From the NCBI RefSeq assembly GCF_004006665.1, contig NZ_QOCL01000002.1, forward strand, positions 62,001-126,000: a stretch of DNA of 64,000 bases, read 5' to 3'. The stretch is from Halobacteriovorax sp. HLS (GTDB lineage: Bacteria; Bdellovibrionota; Bacteriovoracia; Bacteriovoracales; Bacteriovoracaceae). Below, piece by piece: positions 6,757 through 14,603 of the stretch (within the stretch, counting starts at the first letter, position 1; each line of letters begins with the position of its first letter). Below the pieces are notes generated by a model. The model ran no database searches. It saw only the letters and a list, made by a program, of their open reading frames with translations, and had not been told where the DNA came from. The position numbers and the translations under genes were made by a program.

Positions 6757-8586
6757 ATGAATCTAAGTAAGAATATTCCTTCCCTATTATTAGAAAGATA
6801 TAAGAAATCACCTAATGGAAAATCTATCGGATGGATCGAAAGTAATACTATTAAAACCATCACTATGAGTGAGTATTTCTTAGAAATATCGTACTTAACG
6901 CTCAAGTTTGAAGAGATAGGAATCAAGTCTAATGACAAAATTTCGATATTAGCTGATACTTCTGCGCTCTGGAATATATATGACCTTGCTTCTTTGAGTC
7001 TAAATGCAGTAGTTGTTCCGATATACCCTACATACTTAGCTGAAGAAATAGACTTTATCCTCAATCATTCCGAATCAAAGTGCTTAATTATCGATTCCTT
7101 AGTTCAATTGAAAAAAGTCATTCAAGTACAGGAGAAGCTAGAATTCCTAAAAACCATTATTTGTATTGAAAAAATAGAAGAAAAAGAACTCACGCAGCTT
7201 TCTAATAATATACGATTTTTTCAACATGGTGAGTTTTCTAGTGCAGGTAAAGAAATACATGAAAGAAGACCTCTAAGAGTTGAAGAGTTAATTAACAGCG
7301 TACAAGATGATTCTCTCGCATCAATTGTATATACATCCGGTACAACTGGACTTCCAAAAGGCGCTCTAATTAGACATAAGGCCTTTTGGTCAATGCTAAA
7401 TAATGTAAGACAAAGCCTAAGCGCTAATATCGGCGACTCAGACAGAACATTAACATTTTTACCACTTTCTCATGTTCTAGGAAGATGTGATTCCATGCTA
7501 GGACTCTGTCTTGGATTAGAGACTATCTATGCGGAAAGTATAGAAAAACTAGTTGATAACATAAGTCTAGCAAGACCTACGATAATGATTGCCGTTCCTA
7601 GAATATTTGAAAAGATTTATACCAAGACTCTTGAAAAAATTAATCAAGAGGGACTTGTTAAAAAGAAAGTATTCGACTGGGCAAATGAAATTACGACCAA
7701 GTATTTTGATTTCCTAGATTTAGACAAATCTCCTCCTGGCTCACTTATATTGGCCAAAAATATTGCATACAAAACAGTTTTCTCTAAAATATATGATCGC
7801 TTTGGTGGCAAAATTCGATTCTTCGTATCAGGTGGCGCCCCACTTTCTCCGGAAATTATTCTATTTCTAAGAAATGCAAATTTAACTATTCTGGAAGGAT
7901 ATGGATTAACAGAGACAATTGCCCCATGCTTTCTAAATCCTGTATCAAAACAAACTGCCGGAACAGTTGGTCTCCCCCTTGGAGACACACAAATTAAGTT
8001 TGCAGATGATGGAGAAATACTTCTAAAGACTGCTGCTCTTTTTAGTGGTTACTATAAAAATGAAAGCGAATCAGATAAAGCGATGGAAGATGGCTGGTTT
8101 AAGTCTGGGGATATAGGGGAACTAGACAATAACGGATACCTCAAAATAACTGATCGAAAAAAAGACATCATCATAACCTCTGGTGGTAAGAATGTTGCCC
8201 CACAAAAAATTGAAAATATGATGAAAACTACTTCCTTCATTTCCCACTTTATGGTTATTGGAGACAAGAAAAAATATCTAACAGGCATCATTGGAATTGA
8301 AAAAGAAAGCTTCCTAAAGCATCTAGATGAACTGGAGCTTAAGTCGAACTGCACACTTGAAGAAATATCAAAAAATCAGGAAGTTAGAGCACTTATTTCT
8401 AACGAGATCTCCTTAATCAATGAAAAACTGGCAAAGTTTGAAACCATTAAAGACTTTTACATTTCACCAGTTGAATTTACCCCAGAAAATGGACTTTTAA
8501 CCCCTTCGCTAAAACTAAAAAAGAAGGTTATACTAGAGAAGTTCAAGGAAGAAATTGACGCACTATACAAGCAAAAGAAACTTTGA
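6757..8586 (+). CDS. AMP-forming long-chain acyl-CoA synthetase
   Basis: The enzyme activates fatty acids with ATP and CoA through an acyl-adenylate. The 609 residues show the ANL-superfamily motifs in order: IVYTSGTTGLPKGALI (phosphate-binding loop, about residue 190), LPLSHVLGR, SGGAPLSPEI, EGYGLTET, DGWFKSGDIGE, and the hinge and C-terminal lid ITDRKKDIIITSGGKNVAP. The length and the DRKKDII-GGKNVAP pattern fit FadD/Faa-type long-chain enzymes rather than acetyl-CoA synthetase. A TGGAG sequence lies 13 bases before the ATG, a long spacing. It stands alone and is followed by rpoZ. A role in recycling fatty acids from prey would be speculation. Confidence 0.9.
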   Translation: MNLSKNIPSLLLERYKKSPNGKSIGWIESNTIKTITMSEYFLEISYLTLKFEEIGIKSNDKISILADTSALWNIYDLASLSLNAVVVPIYPTYLAEEIDFILNHSESKCLIIDSLVQLKKVIQVQEKLEFLKTIICIEKIEEKELTQLSNNIRFFQHGEFSSAGKEIHERRPLRVEELINSVQDDSLASIVYTSGTTGLPKGALIRHKAFWSMLNNVRQSLSANIGDSDRTLTFLPLSHVLGRCDSMLGLCLGLETIYAESIEKLVDNISLARPTIMIAVPRIFEKIYTKTLEKINQEGLVKKKVFDWANEITTKYFDFLDLDKSPPGSLILAKNIAYKTVFSKIYDRFGGKIRFFVSGGAPLSPEIILFLRNANLTILEGYGLTETIAPCFLNPVSKQTAGTVGLPLGDTQIKFADDGEILLKTAALFSGYYKNESESDKAMEDGWFKSGDIGELDNNGYLKITDRKKDIIITSGGKNVAPQKIENMMKTTSFISHFMVIGDKKKYLTGIIGIEKESFLKHLDELELKSNCTLEEISKNQEVRALISNEISLINEKLAKFETIKDFYISPVEFTPENGLLTPSLKLKKKVILEKFKEEIDALYKQKKL

Positions 8587-8645
8587 CTTTATGCTCAATT
8601 TGTCATAATTATCAATATTGATATTTTTATTTAACGGAGAATCAA

Positions 8646-8858
8646 ATGGCCAGAATTACAATTGAAGATTGCTTAGAAAAAGTAGAAAACAGATATGAAC
8701 TTGTTCACTTAGCTGTTAAGAGAGTAAAGCAATTGAGAGAAGGTTCTAATCCACTTGTAAGAAGTAAAAATAAAGAAGTTGTTACTGCTTTAAGAGAAAT
8801 TGCAGCAGGTAAAGTAAAGCATGCTCCTGTTAGTGAGTATGATTCTGACGAATTCTAA
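8646..8858 (+). CDS. rpoZ: DNA-directed RNA polymerase omega subunit
   Basis: Omega helps fold and hold the beta-prime subunit of RNA polymerase. The 70 residues begin [20 protein letters not shown], a close match to the canonical start, followed by the helical ARQL-like segment [10 protein letters not shown] and [12 protein letters not shown]. The ATG follows ACGGAGA with good spacing. A strong bidirectional terminator lies 20 bases after the stop and separates it from the convergent lon gene. Confidence 0.95.
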   Translation: MARITIEDCLEKVENRYELVHLAVKRVKQLREGSNPLVRSKNKEVVTALREIAAGKVKHAPVSEYDSDEF

Positions 8859-8876
8859 GAACTTAAAATTCACATA

Positions 8877-8909
8877 TAAAAAAAAGGAGCTTCAAGCTCC
8901 TTTTTTTAT
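8877..8909. terminator. bidirectional terminator between rpoZ and lon
   Basis: An A-run, then GGAGCTTCAAGCTCC, then seven T residues forms a hairpin with a U-tract on both strands. It ends rpoZ on the plus strand and lon on the minus strand, overlapping the lon stop codon at 8906-8908. Confidence 0.9.
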
Positions 8910-11401
8910 TTTCTTTTAAATGCAATCTTTAGTACTTCATCGAAATGTTCTACAGGATAGAACTTCAGTCCCTTGCGATGTCTCTCGGGAACTTCAATAA
9001 GATCTTTTTCACAGTCTTTTGGTAAAATAATTTCTTTAATTCCTGCTCTTTTTGCAGCTAGAACCTTTTCCTTTATTCCACCAACTGGAAGGACTTTACC
9101 TGTAAGACTTAACTCACCAGTCATAGCAAGTTGAGGTCTTATTTTTTTACTTGTAGCTAGACTATATAAAGCCAGGGCCATTGTAATACCAGCACTAGGC
9201 CCATCTTTAGGAGTTGCTCCAGCAGGTAAGTGTAGGTGAACCTCGTGCTCAGATAAATAATCTTCTGGCTCTATTTCACAATCATCTTGATCATCACTTT
9301 TTTTCTTTTTAACTTTTGGTGCCTTTTTAGCTATTGCTTCCATTTCAAGTTGAAGAAGCTTTTTAACATAGCTATAAGCAAGGTTGGCTGACTCATGCAT
9401 TACATCACCTAACTGTCCAGTTAGCTTAAAGCCACCTTTTCCAGCAAGAGGTAGTGTTTCAATGAATAATATTTCTCCACCAAATGAAGTCCAGGCAAGA
9501 CCTGTCACAACGCCAGGAGGAACAAATTTTTGTGCCATATCACTTTGATATCTAGCTGGGCCTACGAAGCCCTCTAAGTCTTTCGCTAGAGGTGAAAACT
9601 TCTTGGCCTTTCTCTTGGCAGAGACTTTTAACAAGGCCGCTTTACGACATAGCTTGGCTATATATTGTTCCATCACCCTTACACCAGGCTCTCTAGCATA
9701 ATCAGATATAAGTTTCTTAATAACAGGAATACCTAATGAGAAATCAGCCTTTGATAAACCATGTTTCTTAAGTTGCTTAGGTATTACCCATTTATTAGCA
9801 ATTGAAACTTTTTCTTCAATCGTATAACCACTAAGCTCTATTACTTCCATTCTATCTAAAAGAGGTTCAGGAATATCACCTAAATAGTTCGCAGTTGCTA
9901 TAAATAAAACTTTAGATAAATCAAAAGGTATATCTAAGTAATTATCAATAAATGTAGAGTTCTGTTCAGGATCTAGAACCTCTAATAATGCAGATGCAGG
10001 ATCACCTTGAAATGACTGACCTAGTTTATCAATCTCATCTAGCATAATAACAGGGTTATTAACTTCTACTCTCTTTAAAGTTTGGATTATACGCCCTGGC
10101 ATTGCTCCTACATAAGTTTTTCTATGACCTTTTATTTCGGCCTCATCTCTCATTCCACCAAGACTAAAGCGATAAAATTTTCTTCCAAGAGATTCAGCAA
10201 TACTTCTCCCTAAGGAAGTTTTACCAACTCCAGGAGGACCTGCAAGGCATAGAATAGTTCCATCATATCCTGGCTTAAGCTTTCTCACTGCCAAGAATTC
10301 AAGAATTCTTTCTTTAGCTTTTTCTAAGCCAAAATGATCTTTTTCTAAAATTTTAGCTGCTGTTGGCATATCAACTTTATCATCAGTAGATTTATTCCAA
10401 GGAAGATCAATCATCCAGTTAATATACGTTCTTGTAACATTATACTCTGGAGAACTTTCTGGAATAACTTCTAACCTATCCATTTCTTCTTTTAAAGATT
10501 TTAAAGTATCTTCAGGTAAGCCAGCTTCTTCAATTTGTTCACGCATCTTCTTAAGGTCACGTGACTTCTCATCCTCATCCATTCCAAGTTCAGCTCTAAT
10601 CACCTTAAGCTGCTCTCTTAGAAAGTATTCTCTTTGATACTTATTAACTTTATCATTAACTTCATCAGATATTTTCTTTTGAATGTCTGCAACATCCTTT
10701 TCTCTTTTTAAGTAAACAAGAAGCTTAGCAAACCTCTTCTTAACCACAAGTGTTTCAAGAAAGTCTTGTGCCTCAGAAATATCTAATGAAATTGCAAAAG
10801 CAACAAGATCGGCCAAAGCCCCTGGTGAAGGTGGATTTAACATTGCGAGCTTCATCTCTTCATTGAAGTAAGGATTAATCTCACTAAGCTTTTTAACTTG
10901 ATTTATAACAGAGCGAGTATATGCATCAAGCTCTTCATCGGACTCTAAAATATCATCAAATACATCAATCTTAGTAATAATAAGAGAGGTCTTTTGGCTT
11001 ATACCAGATGCTCTATATCTCTTGATTCCATGAACTAAAATATTAACTGAACCATCTGGAAGCTTTAGTTTTTTTACAACCTTACAAAGTACACCTACTT
11101 TATAAATATCTTTTGGAGTAATTTCTCTAGCATCTAAATCTAATTCTTCATCTGGTACAAAGTTTCCTGTTTCATCTTTTAAATCAGACTTCACTAAGTT
11201 TAAAGCAATATAACCAGTCTTAAGAAGCTGTTCATCCAATTCAGGGGTAAACTTATCTTCTGTCAAAATTATAGGTGCAATCATTCCCGGAAAAATCGGG
11301 CTATTCATAATAGGTATAATAACAACGGATTCAGGAAAGTTAGTCTCATTGCTTTCATTTGCAGAGATTTGAACCTGATATTCGTTTTCAAAATCTGACA
11401 T
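8906..11401 (-). CDS. lon: ATP-dependent Lon protease
   Basis: Lon is a cytoplasmic AAA+ protease that degrades damaged and regulatory proteins. The 831 residues contain the N-terminal LON substrate domain (VVIIPIMNSPIFPGMI onward) and a coiled region with REYFLREQLKVIRAELG. The ATPase follows, with Walker A GPPGVGKTSLG near residue 387 and VIMLDEIDK. The C-terminal protease domain has Ser in PKDGPSAG (about 735) and Lys in GIKEKVLAAKR. A lysine/aspartate-rich insert (KKKKSDDQDD) sits just before the protease domain. The ATG follows AAGGAGACGT. The small periplasmic protein gene is 13 bases upstream and likely cotranscribed; the terminator with rpoZ closes the unit. Confidence 0.97.
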   Translation of the reverse strand: MSDFENEYQVQISANESNETNFPESVVIIPIMNSPIFPGMIAPIILTEDKFTPELDEQLLKTGYIALNLVKSDLKDETGNFVPDEELDLDAREITPKDIYKVGVLCKVVKKLKLPDGSVNILVHGIKRYRASGISQKTSLIITKIDVFDDILESDEELDAYTRSVINQVKKLSEINPYFNEEMKLAMLNPPSPGALADLVAFAISLDISEAQDFLETLVVKKRFAKLLVYLKREKDVADIQKKISDEVNDKVNKYQREYFLREQLKVIRAELGMDEDEKSRDLKKMREQIEEAGLPEDTLKSLKEEMDRLEVIPESSPEYNVTRTYINWMIDLPWNKSTDDKVDMPTAAKILEKDHFGLEKAKERILEFLAVRKLKPGYDGTILCLAGPPGVGKTSLGRSIAESLGRKFYRFSLGGMRDEAEIKGHRKTYVGAMPGRIIQTLKRVEVNNPVIMLDEIDKLGQSFQGDPASALLEVLDPEQNSTFIDNYLDIPFDLSKVLFIATANYLGDIPEPLLDRMEVIELSGYTIEEKVSIANKWVIPKQLKKHGLSKADFSLGIPVIKKLISDYAREPGVRVMEQYIAKLCRKAALLKVSAKRKAKKFSPLAKDLEGFVGPARYQSDMAQKFVPPGVVTGLAWTSFGGEILFIETLPLAGKGGFKLTGQLGDVMHESANLAYSYVKKLLQLEMEAIAKKAPKVKKKKSDDQDDCEIEPEDYLSEHEVHLHLPAGATPKDGPSAGITMALALYSLATSKKIRPQLAMTGELSLTGKVLPVGGIKEKVLAAKRAGIKEIILPKDCEKDLIEVPERHRKGLKFYPVEHFDEVLKIAFKRK

Positions 11402-11414
11402 TACGTCTCCTTAA

Positions 11415-11888
11415 TTATTTAATATCTATAACGAGTCTACCTGGTGAACTAAGGTAGAAAATATCAACATTAGCAACTTTACTAAATGTTAATTCTATTG
11501 AGAGAGATTCTTTGCTAATTGGAAAAAATTTAACTTCATCTACAAATTTACTTTTTCCAAATGAATTAATATTTTCACTTAGAGCTGTGTTGAAGAGATC
11601 CACATATAGCTTTTTTTCTCCAGATGAAATATTTCCATACACTCTTGGAATCTCGGCCGAAGTAAAATCGAAAACAATTCTTTCGTATCCTCTCTTAGAA
11701 GAGTAAGAGTGCCGCATGGCCTTTAGGGTCGAACTTCTCTTAGGTCCACCATTGTGAAAAATTCCACTGTCAAAGTAGACAGATTTCTTTGTGCTAGAAA
11801 CACGACGAATTCTTTCACCCAAAAGGTTTTGCGAATAAGAGTTAAAACTTAGAATTATAAATAAAGTTGAAAAAATCCATTTTCTCAT
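11415..11888 (-). CDS. exported AMIN-like domain protein
   Basis: The 157 residues start with a signal peptide (about 1-19). The mature part has YERIVFDFTSAEIPRVYGN, KKLYVDLFNT and a final YLSSPGRLVIDIK. The alternating strands and the 'PgRlviDl' ending are typical of AMIN domains, which bind peptidoglycan in periplasmic proteins such as AmiC and PilQ. No catalytic domain is attached, so it may be a free wall-binding module or an adaptor. It sits 13 bases upstream of lon, and a sigma-70-like promoter precedes it. Confidence 0.6.
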   Translation of the reverse strand: MRKWIFSTLFIILSFNSYSQNLLGERIRRVSSTKKSVYFDSGIFHNGGPKRSSTLKAMRHSYSSKRGYERIVFDFTSAEIPRVYGNISSGEKKLYVDLFNTALSENINSFGKSKFVDEVKFFPISKESLSIELTFSKVANVDIFYLSSPGRLVIDIK

Positions 11889-11929
11889 AGTGTAATTTCC
11901 TAATGATATCAGTCATTAACATCTATAAT

Positions 11930-11958
11930 ATTATGAAACTTTTTAGGCGGTAATCCAA
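11930..11958 (-). promoter_or_regulatory. sigma-70-like promoter for the AMIN-like gene and lon
   Basis: Read on the minus strand, TTGGAT (11958-11953) and CATAAT (11935-11930) are separated by exactly 17 bases. It lies between the matrixin gene stop and the AMIN-like gene start. It would give the lon unit its own transcription, separate from the FliA-type promoter further upstream. Confidence 0.45.
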
Positions 11959-11962
11959 GCTT

Positions 11963-13774
11963 TTATTCGAGAATTCTAGAAGAACTTAACTTTAATAGAG
12001 AAATCATCATAAATAGCACAGTAAGCAATGACGCAGAAGGTCCATTACCAGGAGGTCCAGAATTGATATCAACAATGGAGCCACAAGCGACAGGAAGAGC
12101 TGAATCGTCACTCTTTTTCTTAGTTGCTTTTAAATTATCACCATTACTAATCGTATTGGCCGTTACTGAATAAGTCTGAGCTCCATCCATACAAGAAGAG
12201 TTGTCTGTCAGTGTTCCAAAGTTCTTTTGGCTAACTTGCTTATAATCAACCCCTACTTTTTCAACTAGTCTTGTTGTTATGAAATAGAAATGCCTATCTT
12301 CATTAAAGCCTGATCTTGAAAGGGAAAATATTTCATAACTTAAAGGATGATTTTCATCCATTGAATGAACTTGATCAATATTGCTCGGAACAATTTTAAG
12401 ATTATAAATATTCTTGAGCTGAACAGTAGAAATAGGTAGGCGATGTGTAATGCTTAAATCATATTTGCCATCTGTATCAACAGGAAGGCTTGAAGCCAGA
12501 AATGGTTCATAAACAGGTGATAAGTAATCTTCATGATTAAGAATAGTAGTAACTCTTAATGGTGAGTAAAAAGGTTGAGTCGCAATTCGAACTTCTAAGT
12601 ATAGGTCTTTACCTGGAAAGTCTGCGTGTAAATCATAAAGACTTAAGTCTAAATTATAGTCATCATATAGATCATCAAAAACGAGCGCACCGTTAATACT
12701 CTTTGTATTAAAAAATCCAACATGCGAACTTCCAACATAAGTAGAGTTAGTATCTTTAGTTACAATTTGAGGAGTAAAAGTTTCTCCCTTAGAAATCATA
12801 TACTCCCTACTTACCTCCAGGCCGCACTTAATTGATACGTAACCCATATTTACCGAGCTTTGAGAATTATTCAAGCTTATTCCGTAAGGCTTACCTCTAT
12901 CATCTCCAAAGCATCTTTGAAAAAATCCACCTTTATATGAATTTCCATTGTCACAATAATTCTTTTTAACCACATTATAATATTGAGTTTTTAACCCTAC
13001 CTCATTTATAGGTTCCACATAAATAAAGTATGTATCATCAAGAGGTAGATTACTAAGTGTAAATGCACCATTATCATCGCTTACAGTAGAAGTAATGGCC
13101 TTTCCACTACTTTGACTAAAAGCTGTTACATGTGCTCCAAAAACACTCACTAATGAAGAGCCCCCTGCAGCGATCCCAGTGATATTACCTTCTGATGTTT
13201 CTCCATATAGCATCTTTAAACCACTTTTATCATCACTGTGTAAGGAGTATTGTCCTTTCTTCGTTTCAAAAAACATAGTGGCATCTCTAAGCTGACTATG
13301 ATCTAAACCTAGAGCATGACCAATTTCATGTGTCATCGCATTGCCGAGATAGTTTTTATTATATGCAGAGTTTGAAAATGAATAAGTACTACTAAGAGCG
13401 ATATCAGCTTCAACTATTTTACCAGTTACAGAGTCAGTATGAGTTGTTGTAACGGCTACTATAGAGCTATCACTAAAAAAGACATCATTACTCAATTGGT
13501 AAATGTCATTTCGTCCAGAAACTTCTCCATCATTAGATATAAGAAGATTAATTGAATTTGAAATTATTGAATTATATGAATTTACTGAACTAAAAACGAT
13601 ACTATCTACATCTGAGCTAGAGATACCTTGAACACTATTCGTTAGAAAGAAATTTATATTACTAGAACTATTCCATTTATTAAATTGTCCAGCATCACTT
13701 CTCATAACTAAATACGAATAGCTAGAAAAACAAATAAAATATGAAACGAGGATTAAGCTCCAAGACTTAAGCAT
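11963..13774 (-). CDS. secreted matrixin-type zinc metalloprotease with C-terminal membrane anchor
   Basis: The 603-residue protein has a signal peptide (about residues 1-20), then a matrixin domain with the zinc site THEIGHALGLDHS (about residue 150) followed by a Met-containing stretch (ATMFF). Residues about 205-250 look like a carboxypeptidase-regulatory/Cna-B beta-sandwich (VFGAHVTAFS / SDDNGAFTLSNLP). A long region without a recognised domain follows. The tail has a Gly/Pro linker, a hydrophobic helix and a few charged residues, like a C-terminal sorting or anchor signal. I start it at ATG 13774; a TTG one codon earlier (13777) abuts the stop of the upstream gene, and AGGAAA serves either. 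The two genes are probably translationally coupled. A FliA-type promoter drives the pair, so expression in motile cells is likely. The substrate is unknown; prey envelope is a guess. Confidence 0.85.
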   Translation of the reverse strand: MLKSWSLILVSYFICFSSYSYLVMRSDAGQFNKWNSSSNINFFLTNSVQGISSSDVDSIVFSSVNSYNSIISNSINLLISNDGEVSGRNDIYQLSNDVFFSDSSIVAVTTTHTDSVTGKIVEADIALSSTYSFSNSAYNKNYLGNAMTHEIGHALGLDHSQLRDATMFFETKKGQYSLHSDDKSGLKMLYGETSEGNITGIAAGGSSLVSVFGAHVTAFSQSSGKAITSTVSDDNGAFTLSNLPLDDTYFIYVEPINEVGLKTQYYNVVKKNYCDNGNSYKGGFFQRCFGDDRGKPYGISLNNSQSSVNMGYVSIKCGLEVSREYMISKGETFTPQIVTKDTNSTYVGSSHVGFFNTKSINGALVFDDLYDDYNLDLSLYDLHADFPGKDLYLEVRIATQPFYSPLRVTTILNHEDYLSPVYEPFLASSLPVDTDGKYDLSITHRLPISTVQLKNIYNLKIVPSNIDQVHSMDENHPLSYEIFSLSRSGFNEDRHFYFITTRLVEKVGVDYKQVSQKNFGTLTDNSSCMDGAQTYSVTANTISNGDNLKATKKKSDDSALPVACGSIVDINSGPPGNGPSASLLTVLFMMISLLKLSSSRILE

Positions 13775-13777
13775 CAA

Positions 13778-14503
13778 TTATTTCCTGTGCTTTCTCATTG
13801 AGAAAGCTGAATATGCACCCATAAATGCAAATAAAATTACTAACCAATATGGGTTAGACGCTTCTTCTTCTTTTTTATCTAGTTGTTCAGCGACAGTTCT
13901 CGAGTTACCAATACTAGCTGGTGCTCTACCTTCACTTTTAACTTTCTTTGTTGTATTTGACTTAAACACGAACAGATCAGATGATTTAGTTACGAGGCTT
14001 TCTCCCAACATCTTTTCTAGAGAATTATTTAGTGTTTTGCTTGAAATTTTTCCAAGTTTAGCATGTCCAGGAAACACTGCGGACTTATAATAAGTCTTAT
14101 CAAACTCTTTATAAATTTCATACTTCCCCATTCCAAGACCTTTAACAGAGTAGCCATAAGGTGTATTCTTAAGAATTAGTAGTGACTTTTCATCTTTAAA
14201 GAATTTCGGTGCTCCTGAAACTTTATAAACAAGTCCTTGCCATTCGCCTCCAGGATAAACCACTTTAAAATTATTCTTATTAACAATTTCACTTTGTTTT
14301 ATACCTGCGCTCTTAATTATTTTGAAGGTTGCTTCAGTTAAAATTCTTCCATCATTTATTTTTCTATACTCAAGACCTTTGAACTCACCTAGAACAACAC
14401 CGTCAGCTTCTTCTAATTGTTTATCCAAACTCAATGGAATAAAGGTTGTTGCCATTACATTGAATTGGAAATAGAAAACTGAAAGTAATAAAATTCGATT
14501 CAT
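13778..14503 (-). CDS. exported protein with C-terminal membrane anchor, partner of the matrixin gene
   Basis: I do not recognise a family. The 241 residues begin with a signal peptide (about 1-18). The mature domain contains LEEADGVVLGEFKGLEYR, FKVVYPGGEWQGLVYKVSG and SLLILKNTPYGYSVKGLG, a beta-rich pattern, then a charged linker rich in Ser/Lys/Glu. The C-terminus is one transmembrane helix (WLVILFAFMGAYSAFSM) followed by RKHRK. The helix plus basic tail is the layout of C-terminal protein-sorting signals. It lies directly upstream of the protease gene (3 bases or fewer) behind a perfect FliA-type promoter. It may assist, anchor or inhibit the protease; this is inference from pairing. Confidence 0.65.
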   Translation of the reverse strand: MNRILLLSVFYFQFNVMATTFIPLSLDKQLEEADGVVLGEFKGLEYRKINDGRILTEATFKIIKSAGIKQSEIVNKNNFKVVYPGGEWQGLVYKVSGAPKFFKDEKSLLILKNTPYGYSVKGLGMGKYEIYKEFDKTYYKSAVFPGHAKLGKISSKTLNNSLEKMLGESLVTKSSDLFVFKSNTTKKVKSEGRAPASIGNSRTVAEQLDKKEEEASNPYWLVILFAFMGAYSAFSMRKHRK

Positions 14504-14535
14504 AGATAGCCCTAAAATAATATGCCCTACTAATA

Positions 14536-14562
14536 TTATCGGCTATTTTTGTGAATTCTTTA
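14536..14562 (-). promoter_or_regulatory. FliA (sigma-28) promoter, perfect consensus, for the matrixin operon
   Basis: On the minus strand TAAA (14562-14559), a 15-base spacer and GCCGATAA (14543-14536) match the FliA consensus at all 12 positions. The first gene starts at 14503, leaving a leader of roughly 25 bases. FliA promoters normally drive late flagellar genes, and FliA-type motifs are reported for attack-phase genes of Bdellovibrio. This predicts expression of the protease pair in motile, hunting cells. Confidence 0.8.
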
Positions 14563-14603
14563 CTGAAATGATCGGTTAAATGAACATCCAACCCACTGAA
14601 ATC

